Below, piece by piece: positions 33,418 through 42,351 of a stretch of 64,000 nt of DNA (its first letter is position 1; every line of letters begins with the position of its first letter). The translations under genes and the position numbers were made by a program. Origin of the DNA: an uncultured Massilia sp. (lineage in GTDB: Bacteria > Pseudomonadota > Gammaproteobacteria > Burkholderiales > Burkholderiaceae_D); the NCBI RefSeq assembly GCF_913773735.1, contig NZ_CAJYEB010000034.1:159587-223586 (forward strand). The letters are read 5' to 3'. The notes beneath the pieces were generated by a model. The model searched no databases. It was not told the DNA's origin and was given only the letters and a program-made list of their open reading frames with translations.

Positions 33418-35166
33418 TCAACGGCTGCGGTCCTCGGCCAGCAGGTACAGCCGGCGCCAGAACACGCGGTTCAACAGCATCACGAAGACGCACATCACCC
33501 CGATGCCGAGGGCGATGCGGTGGAAGTCGCCGGCATCGGTCATGCGCCGGATGTAGCTCCCCAGGCCGTCGGCCACCAGCGCCGTCTTGCCCCAGGTGAC
33601 GTATTCGGCCACGATGGCCGCGTTCCACGAGCCGCCGCTGGCGGTGATGGCGCCGGTGACGAAGCTCGGGAACACGGCCGGCAGGTAGACCCGCTTCCAC
33701 AACAGCCAGCCGCGCAGGCCCAGGTTGCCGGCCGCCAGGCGCAGCTCGCCCGGCAGCGTCGACGCGCCGGCCACTACGTTGAACAGGATGTACCACTGGG
33801 TGCCGAACACCATCAGGGGGCTGAGCCAGACGTTCGGCGCCAGGCGCAGGTGCACGATGCCGTACACGACCAGCGGGAACATCAGGTTGACGGGAAAGGC
33901 CGCCAGGAACTGGGCCACCGCCTGCACCTTCTGCGCCCACCACGGACGCAGGCCGATCCACACCGCCACCGGCACCCAGAACAGCGAGGCCAGCGCGATC
34001 AGCAGCAGCACCCGCGCCAGGGTGATGCCGCCCAGGGCCACCACGTGCAGCGCCTCGTCCCAGCCGACCTGCGCGTGGACGAACAGCAGGAAGCGCCAGG
34101 CCCCCAGCAGCGCCAGCACGGCCAGCGCGGCGTCGAAGGCGTGCGCGTGCCAGGGCGGGGCCGGGCGCCGCGGCGCCGGCGCGCCGGCGCCGGCGTCGGC
34201 GCGGGCGGCAACGGGGAACCAGCCGGGCACGCGTCCCAGCAGCGCCCGGGCGCGCCGGCCGGCGGCGCGCGCCAGGCGGCTGCGGCGGGTCCAGTCGAGC
34301 AGCCAGGAACGGCGCGCGGCGTCGCCCGGCGCGCCGGTTTCCTCGACGCGGAACTTGTCGGCCCAGGCCAGCAGCGGCCGGAAGAACAGCTGGTCGACCA
34401 GCACGATGCCGGCGAACATGGCGCCGATGGCCCAGGCGATGGCGGCGCCGTCCCTGCGCTCGATCGCCACCGCGATCCAGGCGCCGATGCCGGGCAGCTT
34501 GATGTCCTGGCCGGCCACCGAGATGGCCTCGGCGGCGACCAGGAAGAACCAGCCGCCGGACATCGACATCATCATGTTCCACAGCAGCGAAGGCATGGCG
34601 AACGGCAGTTCCAGGCGCCAGAAGCGCTGCCAGGCCGACAGGCGGAACACCCGCGCCGCCTCCGCCAGCTCGGGCGGGATCGTCTTCATCGACTGGTACA
34701 GGCTGAACGCCATGTTCCAGGCCTGCGAGGTGAAGATGGCGAAGATGGCGGCGCACTCGACGCCCAGCATGCGCCCCGGGAACAGCGCGATGAAGGGGGC
34801 GATGGCGATCGCCTGGAAGCCCAGGATCGGCACCGACTGCAGCACGTCGAGCAGCGGCACCAGGATCTTCTCGGCGGCGCGCCAGCGCGTGGCCGCGACC
34901 GCGAACGCGCAGGTGAACAGGAGCGAGCAGGCCAGCGCGGCGAACATGCGCAGGATCGTGCACAGCAGGTACCAGGGCAGGCGCGCCGGCAGCAGCGCCA
35001 GCGTGTCCGGCTGGCCCAGCGCGAACGGGCGCGCCATCTGCATGGCGCCCAGCGCGGCGCCGGCCAGCACGGCCAGGACCAGGGGCAGCAGGGCCCAGTC
35101 CCAGCGGTTGGGCGTGGTCGCGAGGAAGGTGCGGCCGGTGCGGCCGGGAACGAACAGTTCGAACAT
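33418..35166 (-). CDS. ABC transporter permease with two fused membrane domains (NitT/TauT type)
   Basis: The 582 residues contain two BPD-type permease halves joined by a Pro/Ala/Arg-rich cytoplasmic linker (about 315-365). The EAA loops are visible as PPELAEAARVFRLSAWQRFWRLELP in the first half and, more diverged, PGELRLAAGNLGLRGWLLWKRVYLP in the second. One chain thus supplies the whole channel, with the adjacent ATPase as motor. No substrate-binding protein is encoded nearby, so the substrate is unknown. AAGGA precedes the ATG. The open frame further upstream is not used. Confidence 0.9.
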   Translation of the reverse strand: MFELFVPGRTGRTFLATTPNRWDWALLPLVLAVLAGAALGAMQMARPFALGQPDTLALLPARLPWYLLCTILRMFAALACSLLFTCAFAVAATRWRAAEKILVPLLDVLQSVPILGFQAIAIAPFIALFPGRMLGVECAAIFAIFTSQAWNMAFSLYQSMKTIPPELAEAARVFRLSAWQRFWRLELPFAMPSLLWNMMMSMSGGWFFLVAAEAISVAGQDIKLPGIGAWIAVAIERRDGAAIAWAIGAMFAGIVLVDQLFFRPLLAWADKFRVEETGAPGDAARRSWLLDWTRRSRLARAAGRRARALLGRVPGWFPVAARADAGAGAPAPRRPAPPWHAHAFDAALAVLALLGAWRFLLFVHAQVGWDEALHVVALGGITLARVLLLIALASLFWVPVAVWIGLRPWWAQKVQAVAQFLAAFPVNLMFPLVVYGIVHLRLAPNVWLSPLMVFGTQWYILFNVVAGASTLPGELRLAAGNLGLRGWLLWKRVYLPAVFPSFVTGAITASGGSWNAAIVAEYVTWGKTALVADGLGSYIRRMTDAGDFHRIALGIGVMCVFVMLLNRVFWRRLYLLAEDRSR

Positions 35167-35598
35167 GATCGTTCCTTTCAGCGCAGGCACGGGCCGGCGA
35201 AAGGGGTGCGCAACATCGGTATCTCCGTCGTAACGGCATACCTTCCGGGTGCGATCGTCGATGCGGATGCGGGTGCTGGACGCGGCCGCCTCCGGGAGGA
35301 GGTACCGCGTCCGGCGTCGTAGAAAAAGCGTCCCGGCGGACCGGAACGCAAAAGCCGTCACTCTAGCTCGGTCGAGATGACGGCGGGGAGAGAACCGTTA
35401 TCTTGCCGAGGCGAGGCCGGCGCGACGCCGGCGACAACTGCCACTCGAACAAGTGCCCATGGAAGGGACTCCATAAAAGTTGAAAAAGGGTGGTCCGTCC
35501 GGCTTGCGGGAGCGAGGCAGGCGCCGGTGGCGCCGACACTGACCGTGCCGGCGCATTGGGAACGGAAACCATGATAGAGCAGGCCGATCCAGCGTGGG

Positions 35599-35651
35599 AT
35601 TACCGTTTGGTAATGAACGATTTCCCTTGCTGGATATTACCGAACTGTAAT
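35599..35651 (+). promoter_or_regulatory. Two 16-bp operator-like dyads upstream of the oxoamine synthase gene
   Basis: ATTACCGTTTGGTAAT (35599-35614) is a 6-4-6 perfect dyad and ATTACCGAACTGTAAT (35636-35651) is a near copy; they share ATTACCG at one end and GTAAT at the other and are 37 bases apart start to start. The second overlaps a possible promoter (TAATAT as -10). The remaining gap 35167-35598, which separates the divergent ABC operon, shows GC-rich hairpins but no gene I can support. Confidence 0.65.
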
Positions 35652-35733
35652 ATTTACGGTGTCATCGCTCCCCTATACTGGCCTGGTCCGCGCTGCCGCA
35701 GCGCCGCGCGCCTTTCACTTGCCGGACCATGCC

Positions 35734-36942
35734 ATGACCGCCATGCACGACATCAGCGAAATCGCCGACTGGCTGCACAGCCACGCCATCCACCACGAAT
35801 CGAGCGTGCACGACACGCTGCCGGACCCGGTGTTCCGGGTGGGCGGCGAGCAAGCCGTGTCCTTCAGCACCAACAACTACCTGGCCCTGGCCAACCACCC
35901 GCGCCTGGTGGAAGCGGCCAAGGCCGGCCTGGAACGCTACGGCGTGGGCAACTGCGAGTCGCGCCTGCTGGGCGGCGACCTGCCCGTGTACCGCGAGCTC
36001 GAGCGGCGCCTGGGCGCGCTCAAGCACAAGAGCGACGCCGTGCTGTTCGTCACCGGCTACATGACCAACATCGGCGTGCTGTCGACGCTGGTGAAGGCGG
36101 GCCTGCTGGCGCGCCTGCACGGCTTCCGGCCATCGAAGCGCCGCAAGTACGCCTACTTCACGGACGAGTACAACCACATCAGCATCCGCGAAGGCATCCT
36201 GATGTCGGGCGCCGACAAGCACACCTACCGCCACGCCGACATGACGCACCTGGAGTCGCTGCTGAAGGCGGCCGGCGGCGCCAGTCCGATCATCGTCAGC
36301 GACGGCGTGTTCAGCATGGAAGGCACGATCGCGCCGCTGCCGGAACTGACGGCGCTGGCGGAGAAATACGGCGCCATGTTGTACATCGACGACGCCCATG
36401 CCACCGGCGTGCTGGGCGCGCACGGCGGCGGCACCTCGGAACACTTCGGCTGCTACAGCGAGACCATCATGCAGATGGGCACGCTCTCGAAGGCGCTCGG
36501 CGCGATCGGCGGCTTCGTCGCGCTGGAGCGCGAGATGGCCGACGTGCTGCGCCTGACCAGCTCCGCCTACGGCTTCACCTGCCCGCCGCCGCCGGACCAG
36601 GCCAACGCGCTGCTGGCCGCGCTCGACCTGCTGGAGCAGGAGCCGGAGCGGCGCGCGCGCCTGTGGGACAACCAGCGCTACTTCGTCGAGCGCATGCGCC
36701 CGCTGGGCTACACGCTGACCAGCACCAGCACGCCGATCGTGCCGGTGCTGATCGGCGACGCCGAACGCTGCCAGCGCTTCGCCCGCGCGCTGCGCGCCGA
36801 GGGCGTGCACGTCGACGCGATCCAGTTCCCGGCGGTGCCGCCGGGCCAGGCGCGCCTGCGCTTCATGCTCAACGCCGGCCACACGCGCGCCCAGATCGAC
36901 CACGTGGTCGGCGTGATGGCGCGCCTCGGCGCAACCCTGTAG
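35734..36942 (+). CDS. PLP-dependent alpha-oxoamine synthase family enzyme
   Basis: The 402-residue protein belongs to the BioF/Kbl/HemA/serine-palmitoyltransferase fold class. STNNYLALANHPRL is the substrate-site start, DDAHATGVLGAHGGG holds the cofactor-contacting Asp and His, and TLSKALGAIGGF carries the PLP Lys (Lys253). The N terminus is short. It joins an acyl thioester to an amino acid, but which ones is undecided. There is no biotin, threonine or heme pathway gene next to it. A two-component system follows, so an autoinducer synthase of the CqsA/LqsA type is one possibility. The ribosome-binding site is weak. Confidence 0.85.
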   Translation: MTAMHDISEIADWLHSHAIHHESSVHDTLPDPVFRVGGEQAVSFSTNNYLALANHPRLVEAAKAGLERYGVGNCESRLLGGDLPVYRELERRLGALKHKSDAVLFVTGYMTNIGVLSTLVKAGLLARLHGFRPSKRRKYAYFTDEYNHISIREGILMSGADKHTYRHADMTHLESLLKAAGGASPIIVSDGVFSMEGTIAPLPELTALAEKYGAMLYIDDAHATGVLGAHGGGTSEHFGCYSETIMQMGTLSKALGAIGGFVALEREMADVLRLTSSAYGFTCPPPPDQANALLAALDLLEQEPERRARLWDNQRYFVERMRPLGYTLTSTSTPIVPVLIGDAERCQRFARALRAEGVHVDAIQFPAVPPGQARLRFMLNAGHTRAQIDHVVGVMARLGATL

Positions 36943-36995
36943 ATTTCCCTGTTATAGTCGGGGGGCCACGAGCCGCCGCATCATCGAAACTGTTT

Positions 36996-37718
36996 ATGCC
37001 TAATTGCCTGGTCATCGAAGACGACGCCGAAACCCGAGACTACCTGTGCACCGGCCTGCGCGCCGCCGGCTACGACGTCGTCGCCTGCGCCGACGGCGCC
37101 GACGGCAACGCGCGCGTGCAGGAGGGACGCTGGGACGTGATCGTGCTGGACCGCATGCTGCCGGGCCAGGTCGACGGCGTCGCCATCCTCGAGCAGATGC
37201 GCGCGCGCGCCGACACCACCCCGGTACTGATCCTGTCCGCCCTGAACAGCGTGGACGAGCGCGTGCACGGCCTGCGCGCCGGCAGCGACGACTACCTGTC
37301 GAAGCCCTTCGTCATGTCGGAACTGCTGGCGCGGGTGGAAAACCTGGCGCGCCGCGCCGCCTGGTCGCGCGACGTCAACCAGCTGCAGGTGGCCGACCTG
37401 CAGCTCGACCTGCGTACCCAGCGCGTGTCGCGCCACGGCACCGTCATCAACCTGCAGCCGCGCGAGTTCCGCCTGCTGGAATACCTGATGCGCCACGAAG
37501 GCCAGATCGTCACCCGCGCGATGCTGCTGGAATCCGTGTGGGAATACCATTTCGACCCGCAGACCAACGTCATCGACGTGCAGATCAGCCGCCTGCGCGG
37601 CAAGGTCGACAAGGACTTCAGCCCGGCGCTGATCCATACGGTGCGCGGCGCCGGCTACGTGCTGAGCAGCACGCCGGTGCTGGGCCACGCGCAGGCGGGC
37701 GCGGATGCGAGCCGCTAG
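36996..37718 (+). CDS. OmpR/PhoB-type response regulator
   Basis: This 240-residue regulator has a receiver domain with acidic pair at 9-10 and phospho-acceptor Asp52 (VIVLDRMLPG), switch Lys in LSKPF, and a winged-helix DNA-binding domain (INLQPREFRLLEYLMRHEG, then NVIDVQISRLRGKVD and HTVRGAGYVL). It is followed by its kinase with a 14-base overlap. It starts 53 bases after the oxoamine synthase stop; co-transcription is possible. Confidence 0.93.
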   Translation: MPNCLVIEDDAETRDYLCTGLRAAGYDVVACADGADGNARVQEGRWDVIVLDRMLPGQVDGVAILEQMRARADTTPVLILSALNSVDERVHGLRAGSDDYLSKPFVMSELLARVENLARRAAWSRDVNQLQVADLQLDLRTQRVSRHGTVINLQPREFRLLEYLMRHEGQIVTRAMLLESVWEYHFDPQTNVIDVQISRLRGKVDKDFSPALIHTVRGAGYVLSSTPVLGHAQAGADASR

Positions 37719-39075
37719 GCCCGCGTTCAGCCTGCGCGGCTCGATCGCCGCGCACCTGGCGGTCGGCGTCGGCCTGCTGCTGGCCGTGGCCGTGGCCGCC
37801 GTCTCGCTGGTGTTCTACCTGGGCACCGTGGGCGTGTTCGAGCGCTCGATCGACAACCAGGTGTCGGCCATCGCCGCGCGCATGGTGCAGGCCTGGAACG
37901 ACCAGGGCGCGCAGGCGCTCAAGCACGAGATCGACGTCCAGCTCAACGACAGCATCGACAGCGATATCGAGATCGTCGGCCTGCTGGACGACCGCGGCCG
38001 CGTCCTGGCCGGCAACCTGCCGGTCTGGCGCGGCGCCCTGCCGGTGCCGGGCGAGCTGGCCTTCGCCACCATCGAGCGCGACGGCGCCCCCGTCTCGGCG
38101 CGCCTGCTGGCGCAGCACCTGGACGACGGCACCGTGCTGGTGGTGGGGCGCGACCTGCGCGAACTGGATGCGATCCGCACCGTGATCGAACGCGCGCTGG
38201 CCGCCAGCGCCGTGGTGTCGGTACTGCTGGCCTTCCTGGGCGCGCTGCTGTTCCGGCGCAGCCTGGAAGCGCGCATCGGCCGCATCCGCCGCACCGCGGC
38301 GCGCATCGCGGCCGGCGACCTGTCCAGCCGCATCGACGTGCAGGGCGACGACGAATTCGCGCGCCTGGGCGCCGACATCAACCGCATGCTGGACCGGATC
38401 GAATCGCTGATGGAAGGCGTGCGCCACGTGTCGAACTCGATCGCCCACGACCTGCGCACGCCGCTGGGCCGGGTGCGCAACCGCCTCGACCGCGCGCTGC
38501 AGGCCGCGGCCGACCGCGATTCCCTGGTGGCCGACGCGCGCCTGGCGATCGAGGACATCGACGGCCTGATCTCGCTGTTCGACAAGCTGCTGCAGATCGC
38601 CGCCGCGGAAGCCGGCATGCGCACCCGCTCGTTCGAGGCGCTGGACCTGGGCGAGATCGCACGCGACATGACGGAACTGTACGAGGCCGCCGCCGAGGAG
38701 CAGGGCGTGGCGCTGCGCTTCCTGGGCGACGAGGCGGTGCCGGTGCGCGGCGACCGCCACCTGCTGGCCAATGCGCTGGCCAGCCTGATCGACAACGCGA
38801 TCAAGTACGCGCGCGCCGGCCTGTACGTCGACGTCGAGGTGCGCCACCGCGGGCGCGACGCCGTGGTCACCGTGCGCGACTACGGGCCGGGCGTGCCGGA
38901 GGGGGACCTGGACAGGGTGACCGAGCGCTTCTACCGCGTCGACCAGAGCCGGCACCTGCCGGGCAATGGACTGGGGCTGTCGATCGTGATGGCGATCGCG
39001 CAGCTGCACGGGGCGGCGTTCGAGTTGCGCAATGCGGGGCCGGGACTGGAGGTCAGCATCACCTTTGCGGGGTGA
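37705..39075 (+). CDS. Membrane sensor histidine kinase (HAMP-HisKA-HATPase)
   Basis: In this 456-residue kinase membrane helices lie near residues 14-38 and 165-183 and enclose a periplasmic sensor region of about 125 residues. HAMP (ARIAAGDLSSRI), HisKA with His248 (NSIAHDLRTPLGRV) and HATPase (NALASLIDNAIKYA, DYGPGVP, GNGLGLSIV) follow in order. It is the cognate kinase of the overlapping response regulator. The signal is not evident. The next gene is convergent with a single base between stops. Confidence 0.94.
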   Translation: MRAARPAFSLRGSIAAHLAVGVGLLLAVAVAAVSLVFYLGTVGVFERSIDNQVSAIAARMVQAWNDQGAQALKHEIDVQLNDSIDSDIEIVGLLDDRGRVLAGNLPVWRGALPVPGELAFATIERDGAPVSARLLAQHLDDGTVLVVGRDLRELDAIRTVIERALAASAVVSVLLAFLGALLFRRSLEARIGRIRRTAARIAAGDLSSRIDVQGDDEFARLGADINRMLDRIESLMEGVRHVSNSIAHDLRTPLGRVRNRLDRALQAAADRDSLVADARLAIEDIDGLISLFDKLLQIAAAEAGMRTRSFEALDLGEIARDMTELYEAAAEEQGVALRFLGDEAVPVRGDRHLLANALASLIDNAIKYARAGLYVDVEVRHRGRDAVVTVRDYGPGVPEGDLDRVTERFYRVDQSRHLPGNGLGLSIVMAIAQLHGAAFELRNAGPGLEVSITFAG

Positions 39076-39076
39076 C

Positions 39077-39322
39077 CTACTGGCCCACGCAGATGATCCT
39101 GGTCGCGTATTCGTGCGCGTTGGGCTTTTTCCGGGTCGCCCAGCGGATGGCTTCCTCGGCCTCGGCCATCGTCATCACGGTGGCCTTGTCCTTGTTCTTG
39201 ATGAAGGAAACGCCTTCGAACCTGCCTTCCTTGCTGCGCATGACCCGGGCGAAGACGGGCGGTTTGTCGGCGTCGTTGATCTTGTTCTGCTGGACGAGGT
39301 AGCGCTGGTCGGCGGTTTCCAT
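39077..39322 (-). CDS. Small conserved-looking cytosolic protein, function unknown
   Basis: I do not recognise a family. The 81-residue protein begins METADQRYLVQQNKINDADKP, is soluble and mixed-charge, and contains VMTMAEAEEAIRWATRKKP followed by a beta-strand-like end RIICVGQ. There is no signal peptide or membrane helix. It fits tightly between the kinase and the DUF6159-like membrane protein, and codon third positions are GC-rich as in real genes here. Probably monocistronic. Confidence 0.65.
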   Translation of the reverse strand: METADQRYLVQQNKINDADKPPVFARVMRSKEGRFEGVSFIKNKDKATVMTMAEAEEAIRWATRKKPNAHEYATRIICVGQ

Positions 39323-39395
39323 GGCGGGATCTTCCGGATAAAAGGCGCATTGTACGGCTTGCGCACCGCCGGTGCGGCTCCCGCCGCATCGCCGC

Positions 39396-40238
39396 TCAGG
39401 ACTTGCGCCGGAAGCTCGACGCCAGCGCGGCCGTATCGAACCCGGCCGTGCCCTTGCCGTCGGCCGCGTAGCGGTACAGCACGGCCGAATAGATGCCGCT
39501 CAGCGTGGTATGGAGCAGCATGCAGCCCAGGAAGGCCAGCACGACGGTGACCACGATCGCGACCAGCAGCAGCGGCGCGAGCGCATGCGGGGCCAGCGCC
39601 GCCAGCGCGGCGAGCCCGGCGGCGCCGATGGCCAGCCCGACGTAGGCCAGCGTGAAGGCGACGCCCAGTCCGGCCTGGCCGGCCAGGTTCTCGCCCCAGG
39701 TGCGCTTGAGCAGGGCGGCGCTTTCCGATATCGAACCGATCGCACCGCGGTCGCGCGTCACGATGACCGGCACGACCAGGAAGCTTGCGACCGCCCAGCC
39801 CGCGCCGAGCAGGCCGACGACGAGGCGGCCGACGAAGCCCAGGCGTTCCTGGATGGCGCGCAGGACGACGCCGACCGTCGCGGCGATGACGGCATAGCCG
39901 AGGATGGCGCCGAAGCGGCCGTTGGCGATGCGCAGGCCGTCGCCCAGCGTCGGGCTGCCGCCGTCGAGCCGGAGCATGACGGCGCCCACCAGCGCCGTGT
40001 TGAAGTAGAAGATGACGACATACTGGACGACGTAGAACAGGAAGGCGAGCGAATACAGGCCGCCCGCGTGCATGCCGTCGATCGCGGCGCCGCCGAACAG
40101 CGGCAGGGCGAACGCCGCGAGCACGAGCAGCAGTGCCACGGAGGAGATCACGGGGAACAGCAGCAGGTGCTTGTCCTGCCGCAGTACCTGGATGCTGGCG
40201 TGCACGAGATCGACACTGCGCTGGATGCGGTCGAACAT
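39396..40238 (-). CDS. Multi-pass membrane protein, DUF6159-like
   Basis: The 280-residue protein starts MFDRIQRSVDLVHASIQVLRQDKHLLLFP, typical of an uncharacterised bacterial membrane family (DUF6159-like; from memory). About six hydrophobic segments follow, with a cytoplasmic loop RTWGENLAGQAG and a charged C terminus. The ATG at 40238 is preceded by GGAG; the frame upstream of it is not credible coding sequence. No function is known. It lies at the right border of the segment separating rph from rdgB. Confidence 0.75.
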   Translation of the reverse strand: MFDRIQRSVDLVHASIQVLRQDKHLLLFPVISSVALLLVLAAFALPLFGGAAIDGMHAGGLYSLAFLFYVVQYVVIFYFNTALVGAVMLRLDGGSPTLGDGLRIANGRFGAILGYAVIAATVGVVLRAIQERLGFVGRLVVGLLGAGWAVASFLVVPVIVTRDRGAIGSISESAALLKRTWGENLAGQAGLGVAFTLAYVGLAIGAAGLAALAALAPHALAPLLLVAIVVTVVLAFLGCMLLHTTLSGIYSAVLYRYAADGKGTAGFDTAALASSFRRKS

Positions 40239-40498
40239 GGTCGCTCCTCGAGGTTTGCCGCCCGGCTGGCGGGGTTCTCTCGCATGGTAGCGGGAATGCG
40301 CTGCGGAAAGTACGTGCTTTGTCACATACGGCCCGCCGCATTGCTCTGGCTCACTCATGCAACTAACCGACACGCGGCGTGGCACGGGACCGGCGGCGGG
40401 CAGGCGATCCGCGGCAAGGCGCGGCCAGCGGCGCGGGCGCCACGGCGGTAAAATGGCGCCTTTCCGCCGCCACGGCGCGCCATTACCGAACACTCACC

Positions 40499-41083
40499 AT
40501 GACCCAACGCCTCATCCTCGCCTCGAACAACGCCGGCAAGCTCAAGGAATTCGCCCAGCTGCTGGCCCCGATCGGCTTCGACCTGCATCCACAGGGCGAG
40601 TTCAACGTCCCCGAAGCGGAAGAGCCGTTCGGCACCTTCGTCGAGAACGCGCTGCAGAAGGCGCGCCATGCGGCGCGCCTGACCGGCCTGCCGGCGCTGG
40701 CCGACGATTCCGGCGTGTGCGTGAACGCCCTCGGCGGCGCGCCCGGCGTGCTGTCGGCGCGCTATGCGGGCGAGCCGAAGTCGGATGCGCGCAACAGCGC
40801 GAAACTGATCGCCGACCTGGCGGCGCACGCCGACAAGTCGGCCTATTACTATTGCGTGCTGGTCTACGTGCGCCATGCGGACGACCCGCAGCCGGTGATC
40901 GCCGACGGCGTCTGGCGCGGGCAGATCGTCGACATGCCGCGCGGCGAGGGCGGCTTCGGCTACGATCCGCACTTCCTGCTGCCGGCGCTGGGCAAGACGG
41001 CGGCCGAGCTGTCGGCGCTCGACAAGAACGCCATCTCGCACCGCGGCCAGGCCCTGCGCGCACTGGTGGAAAAACTGAAATGA
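40499..41083 (+). CDS. rdgB: dITP/XTP pyrophosphatase (RdgB/HAM1)
   Basis: This 194-residue enzyme hydrolyses non-canonical purine NTPs (dITP, XTP) to monophosphates and so keeps them out of DNA. Family motifs are LASNNAGKLKEF at the start, TFVENALQKARHAA, ADDSGVCVNALGGAPGVLSARYAG, and GFGYDPHFLLP near the end. The ATG overlaps no other signal. The stop overlaps the start of hemW by four bases, so the two are co-translated. Confidence 0.96.
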   Translation: MTQRLILASNNAGKLKEFAQLLAPIGFDLHPQGEFNVPEAEEPFGTFVENALQKARHAARLTGLPALADDSGVCVNALGGAPGVLSARYAGEPKSDARNSAKLIADLAAHADKSAYYYCVLVYVRHADDPQPVIADGVWRGQIVDMPRGEGGFGYDPHFLLPALGKTAAELSALDKNAISHRGQALRALVEKLK

Positions 41084-42318
41084 TCCCGATCAAGCCTGTC
41101 GCCAGCCTGCCTGGGGCCGCGCCGCGCTCGCCGGCCCAGGCTGCGCTGCAATACCTGCAACCGGGGTCGCTGAACCTGACGGCGCTGCCGCCGCTGTCGC
41201 TGTACATCCACTGGCCCTGGTGCGTGCGCAAGTGCCCGTACTGCGACTTCAACTCGCACGAGTCGAAGGAACCCATTCCCGAGCAGGCATACCTGGACGC
41301 GCTGCGCGCCGACCTGGAGATGTCGCTGCCGCTGGTCTGGGGCCGCAAGATCCAGACCATCTTCATCGGCGGCGGCACGCCCAGCCTGATCTCGGCCGCG
41401 GGCCTGGACCGCCTGTTGTCGGACGTGCGCACGCTGCTGCCGCTCGACCTGCACGCCGAGATCACGATGGAAGCCAATCCCGGCACCTTCGAGGCCGAGA
41501 AGTTCCGGTCGTTCCGCGCCAGCGGCATCAACCGCCTGTCGATCGGCATCCAGAGCTTCAACGACCGGCACCTGCAGGCGCTGGGCCGGATCCATGGCGA
41601 AGCGGAGGCGATGCGGGCCGTGGAGATCGCGCACGCCAATTTCGACAACTTCAACCTCGACCTGATGTTCGCCCTGCCGGGCCAGACGCTGGCGCAAGCG
41701 CGCCAGGACATCGACACGGCGCTGGCGTTCGCGCCGCCGCACCTGTCGCTGTACCACCTGACGATGGAGCCGAACACGGTCTTCGCCAAGTACCCGCCGC
41801 AACTGCCCAGCGACGACGAGAGCGCCGACATCCAGGACATGATCCTGGACAGCACCGCTGGCGCCGGCTACGAGCACTACGAGGTGTCGGCCTACGCCCG
41901 GCCGGGCCGGCGCGCGCGCCACAACCTGAACTACTGGCAGTTCGGCGACTACCTCGGCATCGGTGCCGGCGCCCATTCGAAGCTGTCGTTCCCGCACCGC
42001 GTGCTGCGCCAGGCGCGCTACAAGCAGCCGGCCTCGTTCATCGAGGCGGCCAGGAAGGGCAACGCGGTGGCCGAGGAGCACGAGATCGGACGCGGCGACA
42101 TGGGTTTCGAGTTCATGCTGAACGCGCTGCGCCTGACCGAAGGCTTCGCGCCGAACCTGTTCGGCGAGCGCACCGGGATGCCGATCACGGCGATCGAGCG
42201 GGCGCTCGACGAGGCGGAAGCCAAGGGCTTGCTGTACCGCGATTTCAAGGTGATCCGGCCGACGGCACTGGGGCAGCGCTTCCTCAACGATTTGCAGGAG
42301 ATGTTCTTGGGGGATTGA
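41080..42318 (+). CDS. hemW: Radical-SAM heme chaperone HemW
   Basis: In this 412-residue protein the CxxxCxxC cluster motif is CVRKCPYC (Cys48, 52, 55) and the SAM-binding GGGTPS follows; MEANPG and GIQSFNDRHLQALGRIH are characteristic of the HemN/HemW family. The N-terminal extension is short, and the motif CxxxCxxC without the extra HemN Cys favours HemW, a heme carrier, over a coproporphyrinogen dehydrogenase. The ATG overlaps the rdgB stop. Confidence 0.93.
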   Translation: MIPIKPVASLPGAAPRSPAQAALQYLQPGSLNLTALPPLSLYIHWPWCVRKCPYCDFNSHESKEPIPEQAYLDALRADLEMSLPLVWGRKIQTIFIGGGTPSLISAAGLDRLLSDVRTLLPLDLHAEITMEANPGTFEAEKFRSFRASGINRLSIGIQSFNDRHLQALGRIHGEAEAMRAVEIAHANFDNFNLDLMFALPGQTLAQARQDIDTALAFAPPHLSLYHLTMEPNTVFAKYPPQLPSDDESADIQDMILDSTAGAGYEHYEVSAYARPGRRARHNLNYWQFGDYLGIGAGAHSKLSFPHRVLRQARYKQPASFIEAARKGNAVAEEHEIGRGDMGFEFMLNALRLTEGFAPNLFGERTGMPITAIERALDEAEAKGLLYRDFKVIRPTALGQRFLNDLQEMFLGD

Positions 42319-42351
42319 TGTCGGTGGTCGGACGCCGACCGACCCGTTACC

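Noticed and set aside
33229..35322. A 697-codon open frame opposite the ABC transporter genes
   Set aside because: Low-complexity Arg/Gln/His/Gly composition typical of shadow frames.
35363..35574. Short open frames on both strands in the gap before the oxoamine synthase gene
   Set aside because: No ribosome-binding site, no recognisable peptide pattern, and they overlap each other.
35167..35598. A structured leader or riboswitch upstream of the ABC operon
   Set aside because: GC-rich hairpins are present, but I could not match any known riboswitch consensus, including the guanidine classes.
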